A stretch of DNA of 64,000 nucleotides from Loktanella sp. M215 (GCF_021735925.1 NZ_WMEA01000001.1:1704001-1768000), one strand, 5' to 3'; counted from the stretch's first letter, positions 19,974-29,665 are shown. Notes: generated from the letters alone by a model not told the origin. Translations and numbers: made by a program.

Positions 19974-21769
19974 AACGCTTGTCCGATCCCGATGTAAACT
20001 TCGACAGACTTGAACTGGTTATCGCCACTGGCCGGGGTGCCCACGTCAAGGCGGATCGGCCCGATGGCGGTGTTGTAGCGCACGCCAAGACCGACGCCGT
20101 CCTGATAGGTGCCGTCGACCAGCGGTGTCGGGCTGCTGCCGACATAGCCATAGTCGTAGAAACCCACGACGCTGATTGCCTTGGTGATGCCGACCCGCGC
20201 CTCGATCTGCGCACCGGCGTAGGACGTGCCGCCCGTGGTCACGACCTCGCCATTCACCAGACGGTCGACACCCAGCGACTTATAGCCCTGACCGCGCACG
20301 GTGCCGCTGCCACCCGCATAGAACAGGTAGTCGGCGGGGGCATCGGTTTCATCGGCGCCGATGACCGTGCCCAACTGGCCCCGTGCTGCGACGGTAAAGC
20401 GGTCGTCGGTCCCGAAGCTGTAATAGACCCGGCCATCCAGATAGCCGCGCGCACCGCTCGACCCGCCAGCGAGCGCAAGAAAGGGCGTCGCCTCGACGTC
20501 GATGTAATAGCCTTTCTTGGCGTTCGTGTCGCTGTCGCGCTTGTCGTAGGTTGCGGCCAGCGGGGCGGTCAGCAGGGTATAGTTGCGGGTGCCAAGATCG
20601 GTGACTTCCTTCGCGGTCAGCAGACCGACACCGACCTGCACTTCCAGCGCGTCGGTCAGCTGACGTGTGACCAGCACCTCGGTGCTGAACTTGTCGATCA
20701 GGTAATCCGGTTCGTCCTCGCGACTGATCTCGGCCGTCGCGGTCAGGTCGGTATCCGCGCCATAGATCGCGGGAATGCGCAGCGCCGTGCCCAGCGAATA
20801 GTCGATGCCCCCCGTGCCGCCCCCCAGACCCGCCACGGCGGCGTCAAAGCGCAGGTTCTCGGCCCCGCCAAAAATGTTGCGGTGCATCCAGTAGGACGAC
20901 AGGCGCACGCCCTCGACCGTGGAATATTCCACGCCCGCACCGATCCGGCGCGGTTTGCTTTCGGCGATGGTCGCGGTGATCGGCAGGGTGTTGCCCGGCC
21001 CGACCTCCTCGGCCTCGGTCAGCGACACGCTGTCAAAGGCGCCGGTTTCGCGCAGGCGTTGCGCCGCCTTGGTCAGGTCGTCGGGGCTGTAGATCTGCCC
21101 CGTAGGCAGGCCCGCGATCCGGTTGATCGCGCTGGTGCGGACCTTTTCGTTGCCGGTCACGGTCAGCGGGCCGAAGGACAGCTGCGGGCCGGGGGCGATG
21201 GTCACGGTGGCATCCAGCAGGTTTTCCGTGTGGCGGGCCACGATCTGCTGGTTGGCGACGGTCACCTTGGCATAGCCCTGATCGCGCCACGTCGTGCGGG
21301 CGGCGCCGGCGGCCTGCCGGATCACGTCGGCGCGGGCATCCTTGCCGGGGGCAAAACCGTCGGGCAGTTTGGTGCCGGGGGCCAGCGGTGCGACTTCGGC
21401 CCGGCCAAAGGCGAACAGCGGGCCGGGGTTGACCAGAATGGCGATGGTGTCGATCCGGTCGGGTGCGGCCAGCGGCGCGATTGCTGCGGCCTCGTTGCCA
21501 TTGACCTTGATGCTGATCGTGCCGCTGTAATAACCGGCGGCATACAGCGCCGTCAGCAGGCGGCGATAGTCGGCGCGGGCGGCGGCCACGTAATCTTGCG
21601 GCTGCGGATCCGTTTCGTCCCCGATGCTGCGCGACAGGGAGGCGTCCTGCAACAGACCCATCAGGGTGTCATCGGCGCCGGGTGCGTCGATCGTCACCTC
21701 TTGCGCTGCGGCGACGGTGGCTGTCGATAACAACAGGACCGCGGTCCAACTGATCTGCTTTAACTTCAC
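19970..21769 (-). CDS. tamA: Outer-membrane assembly protein TamA (BamA/Omp85 family)
   Basis: 599 residues from a GTG start at 21769. GAGGGG lies 7 bases upstream and the frame then opens with KLKQISW and a clear signal peptide ending in AAAQ; an ATG further upstream at 21859 would bury the signal inside the protein. POTRA-like repeats occupy about residues 40-270 (including GNEKVRTSAINRIAGLPTG), and a 16-strand Omp85 barrel follows, with the conserved GSGTVRGQGYKSLG lid-loop motif and a C-terminal Phe. Stop and start codons overlap with tamB. Upstream lies a striking cluster of CGCAAAC motifs. Confidence 0.93.
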   Translation of the reverse strand: MKLKQISWTAVLLLSTATVAAAQEVTIDAPGADDTLMGLLQDASLSRSIGDETDPQPQDYVAAARADYRRLLTALYAAGYYSGTISIKVNGNEAAAIAPLAAPDRIDTIAILVNPGPLFAFGRAEVAPLAPGTKLPDGFAPGKDARADVIRQAAGAARTTWRDQGYAKVTVANQQIVARHTENLLDATVTIAPGPQLSFGPLTVTGNEKVRTSAINRIAGLPTGQIYSPDDLTKAAQRLRETGAFDSVSLTEAEEVGPGNTLPITATIAESKPRRIGAGVEYSTVEGVRLSSYWMHRNIFGGAENLRFDAAVAGLGGGTGGIDYSLGTALRIPAIYGADTDLTATAEISREDEPDYLIDKFSTEVLVTRQLTDALEVQVGVGLLTAKEVTDLGTRNYTLLTAPLAATYDKRDSDTNAKKGYYIDVEATPFLALAGGSSGARGYLDGRVYYSFGTDDRFTVAARGQLGTVIGADETDAPADYLFYAGGSGTVRGQGYKSLGVDRLVNGEVVTTGGTSYAGAQIEARVGITKAISVVGFYDYGYVGSSPTPLVDGTYQDGVGLGVRYNTAIGPIRLDVGTPASGDNQFKSVEVYIGIGQAF

Positions 21770-21820
21770 CTGTTTGCCCCTCGTCGACCTCGTTTTCTTT
21801 GTAGCGGAAGAGGAAACAAA

Positions 21821-21884
21821 CGCAAACGGCGTCAAACCGATCAGTCGCAAACGTGACACGTTTCACGCAAACCTGATGCGTTTG
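21821..21884. repeat. Cluster of CGCAAAC motifs in the tamA leader
   Basis: CGCAAAC occurs at 21821-21827, 21846-21852 and 21866-21872, with an inverted copy GCGTTTG at 21878-21884 and a partial copy TCAAAC at 21832-21837. Copies two and onward include a perfect palindrome AAACGTG-a-CACGTTT at 21849-21863. This lies between truA and tamA, 50-115 bases before the tamA start, and looks like a regulator-binding array. Confidence 0.5.
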
Positions 21885-21905
21885 TCGCATCGCAGAGGTT
21901 GCGGA

Positions 21906-22679
21906 TCAGGCGTTGCGGAACGGATCGTCCGGATAGGTAACACCCGCCAGATAGAGGCCATGCGGCGGGCTGACCGGCCCGCAGGCCGCGCGGTCGCGCG
22001 CCAGAAGGGCCGTTCTGACGTCGTCGGGCTGCCATGCGCCACTGCCGACGCGTTCCAGCGTGCCGACGATACTGCGGACCTGATTGTGCAGGAACGACCG
22101 CGCGCGGACGTGGATGTGCAGCAACTGTCCCGCGTGGGTCGGAACCTTTTCAATGCGCAATTCATCCAATGTGCGCACCGGGCTGTCGGCCTGACACAGC
22201 GCCGCGCGGAAGGTCGTGAAGTCATGGCGGCCCAGCAGATGGTCCGCACCGACCTGCATCGCCGCCACATCCAGCGGCATCTTGACCTGCCAGATCCCGC
22301 CGGCCTCGACCGTCAGGGGCGCGCGCCGGGCGATCAGGCGAAAGAGATAGCGTCGCTCGGTCGCGGTGAACCGTGCGTGCCAGTCGTCCGCCACTCCCGC
22401 GCAGTCGATGATCGCGACGGGCAGGGGTTTCAGGTGATACGTCAGCGCCTCTGACAACCGGAAGGGATCCCAGTCGCGCATGAGGTCGCAATGGGCGACC
22501 TGACCCGTCGCATGCACGCCGGAATCCGTGCGTCCTGCGGCGGCGATGGTGTGGGGGCCGGGTTCCAGCCGCGCCAGCGCCGCCTCGACCGCACCCTGCA
22601 CCGACGGCTGGTCGGCCTGCCGTTGCCAGCCCGCAAAGGGGCTGCCATCATACTCGATCTTCAGGGCAAAACGTGGCAT
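21906..22679 (-). CDS. truA: tRNA pseudouridine(38-40) synthase
   Basis: Isomerises uridines 38-40 in the anticodon arm of tRNAs. 257 residues, with the catalytic Asp in [13 protein letters not shown] at residue 52, the [13 protein letters not shown]-terminus, and the [15 protein letters not shown] motif near the C-terminus, all standard for TruA. The start at 22679 gives the usual MPRF-type N-terminus. The gene lies upstream of tamA on the same strand, and is divergent from the YcjX gene. Confidence 0.95.
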   Translation of the reverse strand: MPRFALKIEYDGSPFAGWQRQADQPSVQGAVEAALARLEPGPHTIAAAGRTDSGVHATGQVAHCDLMRDWDPFRLSEALTYHLKPLPVAIIDCAGVADDWHARFTATERRYLFRLIARRAPLTVEAGGIWQVKMPLDVAAMQVGADHLLGRHDFTTFRAALCQADSPVRTLDELRIEKVPTHAGQLLHIHVRARSFLHNQVRSIVGTLERVGSGAWQPDDVRTALLARDRAACGPVSPPHGLYLAGVTYPDDPFRNA

Positions 22680-22775
22680 GGCGCGGGGCTTAGGCTGCGT
22701 CCGCGCCAAAATCAATCCCTACCCAAGCCGCAGTTCAGCCCCTATCTGTCGGTGAACCGGATTGGAGGGTGCCGC

Positions 22776-24200
22776 TTGGGCCTGTTCGACATCACCGAAG
22801 GCATCCTGCGCGGCGTGGGCAACGTGACCAGCGCGGTCACCCGCCCCGTCACGGCCCCCTTCAGCGATCAGGTGATCCGGCTGGGGGTCACTGGCCTCAG
22901 CCGTGCGGGCAAGACGGTGTTCATCACCTCGCTCGTCGCCAATCTGATGGACCGGGGGCGGATGCCGCAGTTGCGGGCCGCGGCGAATGGGGGCATCCGC
23001 ACCGCCTATCTGCAACCGCAGCCCGACGACACGCTGCCCCGGTTCGACTACGAGACCTATCTGGCGCAACTGACCGCGCCCGATCCCAAATGGCCAGAGG
23101 GGACGCGGCAGATCTCAGAGCTGCGGTTGTCGCTGAAAGTGCAGCCGACCGGCTTCATGGCCGGGCTGCAGGGTGTGCGGACGGTGCATCTGGATATCGT
23201 CGATTATCCCGGCGAATGGCTGCTGGATCTGTCGTTGCTGGATCAGAGCTATGCCGACTGGTCGAAGGGCGCGCTGGCCCGCGCCGCGGGACGCCCGTTG
23301 GGCGACGATTACCTGGCCTTGATGGGGCAGCCGGACGCCACGCAGCCGCTGGACGAAGCCTCTGCCAAGGTGCTGGCGCAGGCCTATACCGCGCATCTGA
23401 ATGCTTCCCGCGCAGCGGGCTTTTCCGACTGCACGCCAGGACGGTTTCTGCTGCCGGGCGATCTGGCGGGATCACCGGTGCTGACTTTCGCGCCACTGCC
23501 GGGCACAGACTTTCCGCGCGGATCCCTGGGCCGCGAAATGGGGCGCAGGTTCGAATCCTACAAGAAAAACGTCGTGCAGCCGTTCTTTCGCGACCATTTT
23601 GCAAGAATCGACCGGCAGGTCGTGCTGGTCGACGTGCTGGGCGCGATCCACAATGGGCCGCGCGCCGTCGACGATCTGCGCACCGCGATGGCCGAGATCC
23701 TGTCTGCGTTCAATCCCGGGCGCAACGGCTTTCTCAGCCGCATATTTCAGGGGCGCCGGGTGGAAAAGATCCTCTTCGCCGCAACCAAGGCCGACCACCT
23801 GCATCACACGCAGCACCCGCAGCTGACCGCCATTACGCAGGCCCTGCTGCGCGAGGCGAAAGACCGCGCCGATTTTGCGGGCGCGCAGACCGCCGCCATG
23901 TCCATCGCCGCCCTGCGCACCACAGTCGAGGAGACGGTCGATCACCGCGATGGCCCGCTGGATGTCGTGCGCGGTCGGCTGTTGGACACGGGCAAGCAGG
24001 CGGCCTTCTATCCCGGCGCGCTGCCCGACGATCCGCAGCATCTGCTGGCGCCCGCGCGCGCCGGTGCCGCCGACTGGGGCACCGGCGACTACAAGGTGAT
24101 GCGCTTTGCCCCTGCGCCGATGACCCTGCGCCCCGGCGAAGGGCCGCCGCACATCCGGCTGGACAAGGCCGCAGAGTTCCTGATCGGAGACCGGCTGTGA
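22776..24200 (+). CDS. YcjX-family P-loop GTPase-like protein
   Basis: 474 residues from a TTG start at 22776, supported by GGAGGG at 22764-22769 and by the family length (about 465 residues in E. coli YcjX). A P-loop GLSRAGKTVF lies near residue 40, and the conserved LDIVDYPGEWLLDL and VLVDVLGAIHNGP blocks identify the family. Members are predicted nucleotide-binding proteins induced with stress or phage-shock responses; the biochemical role is not established. The stop overlaps the GTG start of the next gene (GTGA), matching the conserved ycjX-ycjF pairing. Confidence 0.88.
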   Translation: MGLFDITEGILRGVGNVTSAVTRPVTAPFSDQVIRLGVTGLSRAGKTVFITSLVANLMDRGRMPQLRAAANGGIRTAYLQPQPDDTLPRFDYETYLAQLTAPDPKWPEGTRQISELRLSLKVQPTGFMAGLQGVRTVHLDIVDYPGEWLLDLSLLDQSYADWSKGALARAAGRPLGDDYLALMGQPDATQPLDEASAKVLAQAYTAHLNASRAAGFSDCTPGRFLLPGDLAGSPVLTFAPLPGTDFPRGSLGREMGRRFESYKKNVVQPFFRDHFARIDRQVVLVDVLGAIHNGPRAVDDLRTAMAEILSAFNPGRNGFLSRIFQGRRVEKILFAATKADHLHHTQHPQLTAITQALLREAKDRADFAGAQTAAMSIAALRTTVEETVDHRDGPLDVVRGRLLDTGKQAAFYPGALPDDPQHLLAPARAGAADWGTGDYKVMRFAPAPMTLRPGEGPPHIRLDKAAEFLIGDRL

Positions 24201-25177
24201 AACGTCCCGTGCTGATCGACCTCGATGAAGCATCCGAGATGACGCCCGCTACGGCGCCGATGGTCATCGATGACGCGCCGCAGGGCGCTGCGATGCAACG
24301 GGTGGCGGCGCTGGCGACGCGGCGGGCGTCCCCTTTGGCCAAATGGTTCTGGTCGCTGCTGGTCAGCCTCATGGGCTTCGTCGTGTCGCTGGCGGCGTGG
24401 AACTTTGTCACCAACCTGATCGCCAGCCATCCGTTCCTTGGCATGATCTTCAGTGCATTGCTGGTGATTTTCTGCTGCGTCCTGCTGGCGATTGCCCTGC
24501 GCGAGCTGTCGGCCTTCAGCCGGTTGCGCCGGATCGACACGATCCAGACCGAGGCGGCAACTGCCCATGCGGGCGATGATCTGCCGATGGCGCGCAAGGT
24601 CGTGGGCCACATGACCAGCCTTTACGCCAAGCGCGACGATACCGCCTGGGGCCGCACTCAACTGGCAGAGCGCGCACCCGAGATCATGGACGCCGACGGC
24701 CTCCTCGATCTGGCGGAACGCAGCCTGCTGGAACCGCTTGACGCGCGTGCCGTGGCAGAGGTGCAGGCGGCGGCGCGGCAGGTCGCGGTGGTGACGGCGG
24801 TGGTGCCGCTGGCGCTGGCGGACGTGTTCACGGCGCTGACGTCGAACCTGCGGATGATCCGGCGCATCGCCGAGATCTATGGCGGACGCTCCGGCACGCT
24901 GGGGTCGTTGCGGCTGGTGCGGACCGTGCTGGGGCATCTGGTGGCGACCGGTGCGGTCGCCGTCGGCGACGACCTGATCCATTCGGTGGCGGGCGGCGGT
25001 CTTTTGTCCAAGGTGTCCCGCCGGTTCGGCGAGGGCGTCGTCAACGGCGCGCTGACCGCCCGCGTCGGCATCGCCGCGATCGAGGTCTGCCGCCCGCTGC
25101 CGTTTCAGGCGTTGAAGCGGCCGTCGGTCACGGGCACGGTTCAACGGGCGCTGACGGGCCTGTTCGGTACCGCCTAG
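24197..25177 (+). CDS. DUF697/YcjF-family inner-membrane protein
   Basis: 326 residues from a GTG that overlaps the YcjX stop codon. A short acidic N-terminus is followed by two hydrophobic helices (about residues 48-67 and 74-98), then a soluble region and the C-terminal DUF697 domain with VTAVVPLALADVFTAL and LRMIRRIAEIYGGR. This is the usual partner of YcjX. The pair probably forms a membrane-attached complex (inference from conserved gene order). Its end overlaps the convergent znuA stop by 4 bases. Confidence 0.88.
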   Translation: MKRPVLIDLDEASEMTPATAPMVIDDAPQGAAMQRVAALATRRASPLAKWFWSLLVSLMGFVVSLAAWNFVTNLIASHPFLGMIFSALLVIFCCVLLAIALRELSAFSRLRRIDTIQTEAATAHAGDDLPMARKVVGHMTSLYAKRDDTAWGRTQLAERAPEIMDADGLLDLAERSLLEPLDARAVAEVQAAARQVAVVTAVVPLALADVFTALTSNLRMIRRIAEIYGGRSGTLGSLRLVRTVLGHLVATGAVAVGDDLIHSVAGGGLLSKVSRRFGEGVVNGALTARVGIAAIEVCRPLPFQALKRPSVTGTVQRALTGLFGTA

Positions 25178-26064
25178 GGCTGGATGCAGCCCTTTAGCGT
25201 TGCAGCGATCCCGGTCAGAAGGTCCGCGTAAAGTGTTGCGCCCGGCGTCAGCGTCACGCCGGTGTCGTCGATGGTGCCCTGACGTGCCTCCGTCCCGTCG
25301 GTCAGCAGATCGGCATAGCGGGTGGGCTCATTGGTTTCCGACAGGACGCAGGTGATCTCTCCGGCCTCCGCGCGGTGGCGCAGGTCGGACAGGTGCGCGG
25401 GACCGGGATCCTCTGCTTCGCTGTCGCTGATGGCGCCGCCAGAGGGCAGATCGAAGCGGTTTTCGAAATAGCCGAAGGCGGCATGGGGCGCGATCCAGGT
25501 GCCGCCGGGCAGACCGGCCAGATCCGCTGCGATCGTCTTGCGCAGCGCGGTCAGCCCGCGCAGGGCGCGGTCGGCGTTGGCCGCATAGGCGGTGGCGTGG
25601 TCCGGGTCGGTCGTCGACAGGGTGTCGCGGATCGCGCCGACCCAGACCATGGCGACTTCGGGGTCCAGCCAGGCGTGCGGATCGTAATCGTGGTGATGGC
25701 CGGCCTCGGTCGCGTGGCCCGCGTCCTCGGGCAGGGTGCGGGGTGTCCAGCCGGGGGCGTCCAGCAGGGTCAGCGTGGCCGCAGCGGGGGCGAGGGTGGC
25801 CAGCGGATCGGTCAGCCAGGGCGTCAGCTCTGCCCCGACCCAGATCACCACATCGGCCTGTGAAAGGGTGCTGGCGTCGGACGGGCGCAGGGCCATGTGA
25901 TGGGCGTCGGCCCCCGGTGGCACGATCAGGTCGGGCTGGCCCACACCCTCCATCACCTGTGCAACCAGAGAGTGGATCGGTGCGATATCCGCCACGACGC
26001 GGGGGGCGTCGGCGTGGCCTGTCGTTGCGGTCAGGATCAACATGGTCGTGAAAATGTGACGCAT
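25174..26064 (-). CDS. znuA: Zinc ABC transporter periplasmic binding protein
   Basis: 296 residues with a signal peptide (cleavage after TGHADA). The zinc-site residues of cluster A-I binding proteins are visible: His in GADAHHMALRPSD, a short His-rich loop HATEAGHHHDYDPHAW, and His in APHAAFGYF. The loop is shorter than in E. coli ZnuA. It hands zinc to ZnuB/ZnuC, whose genes face away across a 70-base region with a Zur-like palindrome, so regulation by zinc is likely. Confidence 0.93.
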   Translation of the reverse strand: MRHIFTTMLILTATTGHADAPRVVADIAPIHSLVAQVMEGVGQPDLIVPPGADAHHMALRPSDASTLSQADVVIWVGAELTPWLTDPLATLAPAAATLTLLDAPGWTPRTLPEDAGHATEAGHHHDYDPHAWLDPEVAMVWVGAIRDTLSTTDPDHATAYAANADRALRGLTALRKTIAADLAGLPGGTWIAPHAAFGYFENRFDLPSGGAISDSEAEDPGPAHLSDLRHRAEAGEITCVLSETNEPTRYADLLTDGTEARQGTIDDTGVTLTPGATLYADLLTGIAATLKGCIQP

Positions 26065-26105
26065 CGGGGCCTCTTGCGATTGACTGTGCGGCGGGCTATA
26101 AAAGA

Positions 26106-26119
26106 TATGTTATAACATA
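26106..26119. promoter_or_regulatory. Zur operator between znuA and zur
   Basis: TATGTTATAACATA is a perfect 14-bp palindrome lying 42 bases before znuA and 16 bases before zur. It fits the A/T-rich TGTTATAnnATAACA type of Zur box known in alphaproteobacteria. One site could repress both divergent promoters. Confidence 0.85.
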
Positions 26120-26134
26120 ACAAGGGCAATTCCG

Positions 26135-26599
26135 ATGACGACCGGCTTCGACCGTCACGACCACGCCGCCTGCATGCATGACGCCCTGCGGAGTGCCGAG
26201 GAAACCTGTGCCACAGGCGATCTGCGCCTGACGCCCGTCCGTCGCCGCGTGCTAGAAATCCTGCTGGAAAGCCATGTGGCCCTTGGCGCCTACGACGTGC
26301 TGGCGCGACTGGATGCCGAAGGCTTGGGATCAAAGCCGCCAGTGGCTTACCGTGCGCTGGGCTTTCTGGTCGATAACGGCTTTGCCCACCGGATCGAGGG
26401 GCTGAACGCCTTCATCGCCTGCGCCCATCCGGGGGCGGCCCACGCGCCGGCCTTCCTGATCTGCCGCGGCTGCCACAAGGTTGCGGAAACCGCCGCCGGC
26501 GCGCCGCTGGGATCGGCCGCGGCGCAATCGGGCTTTGCCATCGAACAGACTGTGGTCGAGGCGCAGGGCCTGTGCCCCGCCTGCCAGACTACGTCATGA
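26135..26599 (+). CDS. zur: Zinc uptake regulator, Fur family
   Basis: 154 residues. A winged-helix domain (LRLTPVRRRVLEILLES, then YDVLARL and PPVAYRALGFLVDNG) is followed by a dimerisation domain with CxxC pairs CRGC and CPAC that hold structural zinc. Position inside the znu cluster points to Zur rather than Fur. It represses zinc uptake when zinc is plentiful. The stop codon overlaps the znuC start (ATGA). Confidence 0.93.
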   Translation: MTTGFDRHDHAACMHDALRSAEETCATGDLRLTPVRRRVLEILLESHVALGAYDVLARLDAEGLGSKPPVAYRALGFLVDNGFAHRIEGLNAFIACAHPGAAHAPAFLICRGCHKVAETAAGAPLGSAAAQSGFAIEQTVVEAQGLCPACQTTS

Positions 26600-27351
26600 G
26601 CCTGCTGTCCGCGCGCGGCATCGGTGTCAGCCGCAATGGCACCGCGATCTTGCAGAATGTCAGTCTGGACATCGCGGCAGGAGAGATCGTCACCATCGTC
26701 GGGCCGAACGGGTCCGGCAAATCGACCCTGCTGCGCGTGTTGATCGGTGCCCTGCGCCCCGATCGCGGGCAGGTCACACGCAGCCCCGGCCTGCGTCTGG
26801 GCTATGTGCCGCAAAAGCTCGCCATCGACGCGACCCTGCCGCTGACGGCGCGGCGGTTCCTCAATCTGCCACACCGCGTGCCAGAGGCAGAGGCCCTGCA
26901 GGCCCTGGAGACGGCGGGCGTGCCGGACGTGGCCGGTCGTCAGATGACGGACCTGTCCGGGGGGCAGTTCCAGCGCGTGCTGCTGGCGCGTGCGATCCTG
27001 TCCCGCCCGCAGCTTCTGATCCTCGACGAGGCGACGCAAGGACTGGACCAGCCCGGTGCGGCCCGATTCTACCGCCAGATCGAGGCGGTGCGCCGCGACA
27101 TGAACTGCGCCATCCTGATGGTCAGTCATGAGTTGCATGTCGTGATGTCCGCCTCTGACCGGGTAATCTGTCTGAACGGCCACATCTGCTGCGAAGGCAC
27201 GCCAGAGGTCGTCTCAGCGGCACCCGCTTACCGGGAGTTGTTCGGTACGGGGACGGGCGGCGCGCTGGCGCTTTATCGTCACGACCATGACCACGGGCAT
27301 GACGAAGACCATCACCATCACCATGACCACGCGGTTCACGATCATGCTTGA
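26596..27351 (+). CDS. znuC: Zinc ABC transporter ATP-binding protein
   Basis: 251 residues with Walker A GPNGSGKST, ABC signature LSGGQFQRV and Walker B LLILDEA. The C-terminus carries a His/Asp-rich tail (HDHDHGHDEDHHHHH), which may bind zinc and is common in ZnuC of this group. The ATG at 26596 overlaps the zur stop; an in-frame ATG 8 codons upstream would lie inside zur. Energises zinc import by ZnuB. Confidence 0.94.
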   Translation: MSLLSARGIGVSRNGTAILQNVSLDIAAGEIVTIVGPNGSGKSTLLRVLIGALRPDRGQVTRSPGLRLGYVPQKLAIDATLPLTARRFLNLPHRVPEAEALQALETAGVPDVAGRQMTDLSGGQFQRVLLARAILSRPQLLILDEATQGLDQPGAARFYRQIEAVRRDMNCAILMVSHELHVVMSASDRVICLNGHICCEGTPEVVSAAPAYRELFGTGTGGALALYRHDHDHGHDEDHHHHHDHAVHDHA

Positions 27352-28150
27352 CGATTTTCTGGTGCGGGCGGCCCTTGCGGCCTTTGGCACTGCACTCGCC
27401 GCCTCGGTGCTGGGCTGTTTCGTGGTCTGGCGGCGCATGGCCTATTTCGGAGATGCCACGGCGCATGCCGCCATTCTGGGCGTGGCGCTGGCATTGGCGC
27501 TGAACATCTCGATCTTTGCGGGTGTCGTGGCGGTCGCACTTGTCGTGGCGTTGCTGATCCATCGCCTGTCGGACCGGGCGCAGGGAACGGACACGATCCT
27601 TGGCGTGCTGGCGCATGGTGCGCTGGCGACCGGACTTGTCGCCGTGACGCTGATCCCCGGCGCGCGGATCAACCTGGAGGCCTATTTGTTCGGCGATGTG
27701 CTGACCGTGTCGCGTCTGGATGTGGCCGTGATCTGGGGCGGCGCTGCGATCGTGCTGGGTGTGCTGTGGTTTCACTGGTCTGCGCTGCTGACCGCGACGC
27801 TGAACCCGGACCTTGCCACCGCGTCGGGCATCGACCCGCGCCGCGAAAACCTGATCCTGACGCTGCTGCTGGCGGGGATCGTCGCAGTCGCGATCAAGGT
27901 CGTCGGCGCCTTGCTGATCACGGCCCTGCTGGTGATCCCGGCCGCAGGCGCGCGCCGCCTGTCCACCTCGCCTGAGGGGATGGCCCTGCGCGCTGCCCTG
28001 ATCGGATCGCTGTCCGCCTTCGGGGGCCTCATGCTGTCGATCCGTCTGGATACGCCGACCGGCCCGTCAATCGTGGTGCTGGCGGTCGTCCTTTACGCAC
28101 TCTCGACACTTGGCGGATATTTGCAGGGAACCGGCGGGAATTCGCCTTAA
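27344..28150 (+). CDS. znuB: Zinc ABC transporter permease
   Basis: 268 residues with about eight hydrophobic segments and the ABC-3 family pattern (FVVWRRMAYFGDATAHAAILGVAL near the N-terminus, split here by family variation, and LLVIPAAGARRL). It forms the inner-membrane channel for zinc. The ATG at 27344 overlaps the end of znuC by 8 bases, so it is translated as part of the zur-znuC-znuB operon. Confidence 0.92.
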   Translation: MLDDFLVRAALAAFGTALAASVLGCFVVWRRMAYFGDATAHAAILGVALALALNISIFAGVVAVALVVALLIHRLSDRAQGTDTILGVLAHGALATGLVAVTLIPGARINLEAYLFGDVLTVSRLDVAVIWGGAAIVLGVLWFHWSALLTATLNPDLATASGIDPRRENLILTLLLAGIVAVAIKVVGALLITALLVIPAAGARRLSTSPEGMALRAALIGSLSAFGGLMLSIRLDTPTGPSIVVLAVVLYALSTLGGYLQGTGGNSP

Positions 28151-28222
28151 GGTTGCCACATGGTTGCCTGATTGATTCGGGATGGTCTAGGTCTTCACCG
28201 ACCAACAACCCAAAGGATGCCC

Positions 28223-28696
28223 ATGTTCAGGACCCTGATTGCCGCCTTCCTGCTGGCGATGACCGCTCAGACGGCTGCCGCTTCCAACGCCTGCGCGATG
28301 CCGGCCAATGCCAACCAGATGGCCTCGCAGATCGCGGCAGGTGTCAATGCAAGCCGTCAGGCCAATGGTCTGAAACCCTTGCGGTACAACCAGACGCTCA
28401 GCAAGGCGGCGATGGCGCATGCCTGCGACATGTCGGTTCACAATTTCTTTGGCCATACGGGCAGCAACGGCAGCCACTCTCAGGGTCGCGTCCGCGCTGT
28501 CGGCTACAAGGACTGCACCGTGGCCGAAAACCTGGCCTGGGGCTATCCGAAGGCCGGTCAGATCATCGGTGGCTGGATGCACTCTGCCGGTCACCGGTCC
28601 AACATGCTGCACCCGCGCGTGACCGAAATGGGCATCGGCATCACCGAAGGCGCCAAAGGTCCGAACTGGGTGCTGGTTCTGGCGCGCAGCTGCTAG
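28223..28696 (+). CDS. Secreted CAP-domain (SCP/PR-1-like) protein
   Basis: 157 residues. A signal peptide (LIAAFLLAMTAQTAAAS) precedes a CAP domain with the usual motifs: AHACDMSVHNFFGHTG, AENLAWGY, and GHRSNMLHP. Four Cys residues may form disulfides. CAP proteins of bacteria are exported; molecular roles vary and the one here is unknown. The ATG at 28223 was preferred over one two codons earlier because AAAGGA is then correctly spaced. Confidence 0.85.
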   Translation: MFRTLIAAFLLAMTAQTAAASNACAMPANANQMASQIAAGVNASRQANGLKPLRYNQTLSKAAMAHACDMSVHNFFGHTGSNGSHSQGRVRAVGYKDCTVAENLAWGYPKAGQIIGGWMHSAGHRSNMLHPRVTEMGIGITEGAKGPNWVLVLARSC

Positions 28697-28755
28697 CATC
28701 CCGCACGCGCCCGCGGTATCCGCTGCCCCGAACGTGACAAGGGAGGGGCTGCCGC

Positions 28756-29655
28756 ATGCGTATCGTTTTCATGGGAACGCCGGATTTTTCGGTGCCGGTC
28801 CTCGACGCCCTGCATGACGCAGGCCACGAGATTCTTGCCGTCTATACCCAGCCGCCGCGCCCTGCGGGTCGCGGCAAGCGCGACCGCCCCGGTGCGGTTC
28901 ACCAGCGCGCCACGGCGCTGGGTCTGCCCGTCCGCCACCCCGTGTCGCTGAAGGGGGCAGAGGCGCAGGCAGACTTTGCCGCCCTCGATGCTGACATCGC
29001 TGTCGTTGTGGCTTACGGGCTGATCCTGCCACAGGCCGTTCTGGATGCGCCGCGCCACGGCTGTCTGAACATCCACGCCTCCCTCCTGCCGCGCTGGCGC
29101 GGGGCTGCCCCGATCCATCGTGCGATCATGGCGGGCGATATGCAGACCGGCGTCTGCATCATGCAGATGGAGGCCGGGCTTGATACCGGACCGGTCCTGA
29201 TGCGGCAGGCGACCGACATCGGCCCTGAGGAAACGACCGGCACATTGCACGACCGCCTGTCCGCCATGGGCGCCGCCTTGATCGTCGCGGCACTCGACGC
29301 GCTGCCGGATCTGACACCCCAGCCGCAACCTGCAGATGGCGTGACCTACGCCACCAAGATCGACAAGGCCGAGGCGCGTATCGACTGGACGCAGCCCGCC
29401 GTCGCCGTGGACGCGCAAATCCGCGGTCTGTCCCCCTTTCCCGGTGCCTGGTGCGAGATCGGTGGAGAGCGGGTGAAGCTGCTCGGCTCTCGGGTGACGA
29501 CCGATGCAGGCGAGCCGGGGCAGGTGCTGTCCGGGCTGACCATCGCCTGCGGCACGGGCGCTGTCGCGGTCACGCGCCTGCAGCGCGCCGGAGGGCGGGC
29601 GCAGGATACCGACGCGGCCCTGCGTGGTTTCGATCCCGGCCCCTTCGTGATGTAA
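28756..29655 (+). CDS. fmt: Methionyl-tRNA formyltransferase
   Basis: Formylates initiator Met-tRNA using 10-formyl-tetrahydrofolate. 299 residues. [18 protein letters not shown] opens the protein, and the catalytic block [16 protein letters not shown] contains the conserved Asn and His, with the substrate-binding Asp in [19 protein letters not shown] ribosome-binding site precedes the ATG. The usual neighbour def (peptide deformylase) is not adjacent here. Confidence 0.95.
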   Translation: MRIVFMGTPDFSVPVLDALHDAGHEILAVYTQPPRPAGRGKRDRPGAVHQRATALGLPVRHPVSLKGAEAQADFAALDADIAVVVAYGLILPQAVLDAPRHGCLNIHASLLPRWRGAAPIHRAIMAGDMQTGVCIMQMEAGLDTGPVLMRQATDIGPEETTGTLHDRLSAMGAALIVAALDALPDLTPQPQPADGVTYATKIDKAEARIDWTQPAVAVDAQIRGLSPFPGAWCEIGGERVKLLGSRVTTDAGEPGQVLSGLTIACGTGAVAVTRLQRAGGRAQDTDAALRGFDPGPFVM

Positions 29656-29665
29656 GGCCGCGCAG

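Noticed and set aside
19979..21730. 583-codon plus-strand frame
   Set aside because: Antisense to tamA; no domain, no ribosome-binding site, and residue composition of a shadow frame.
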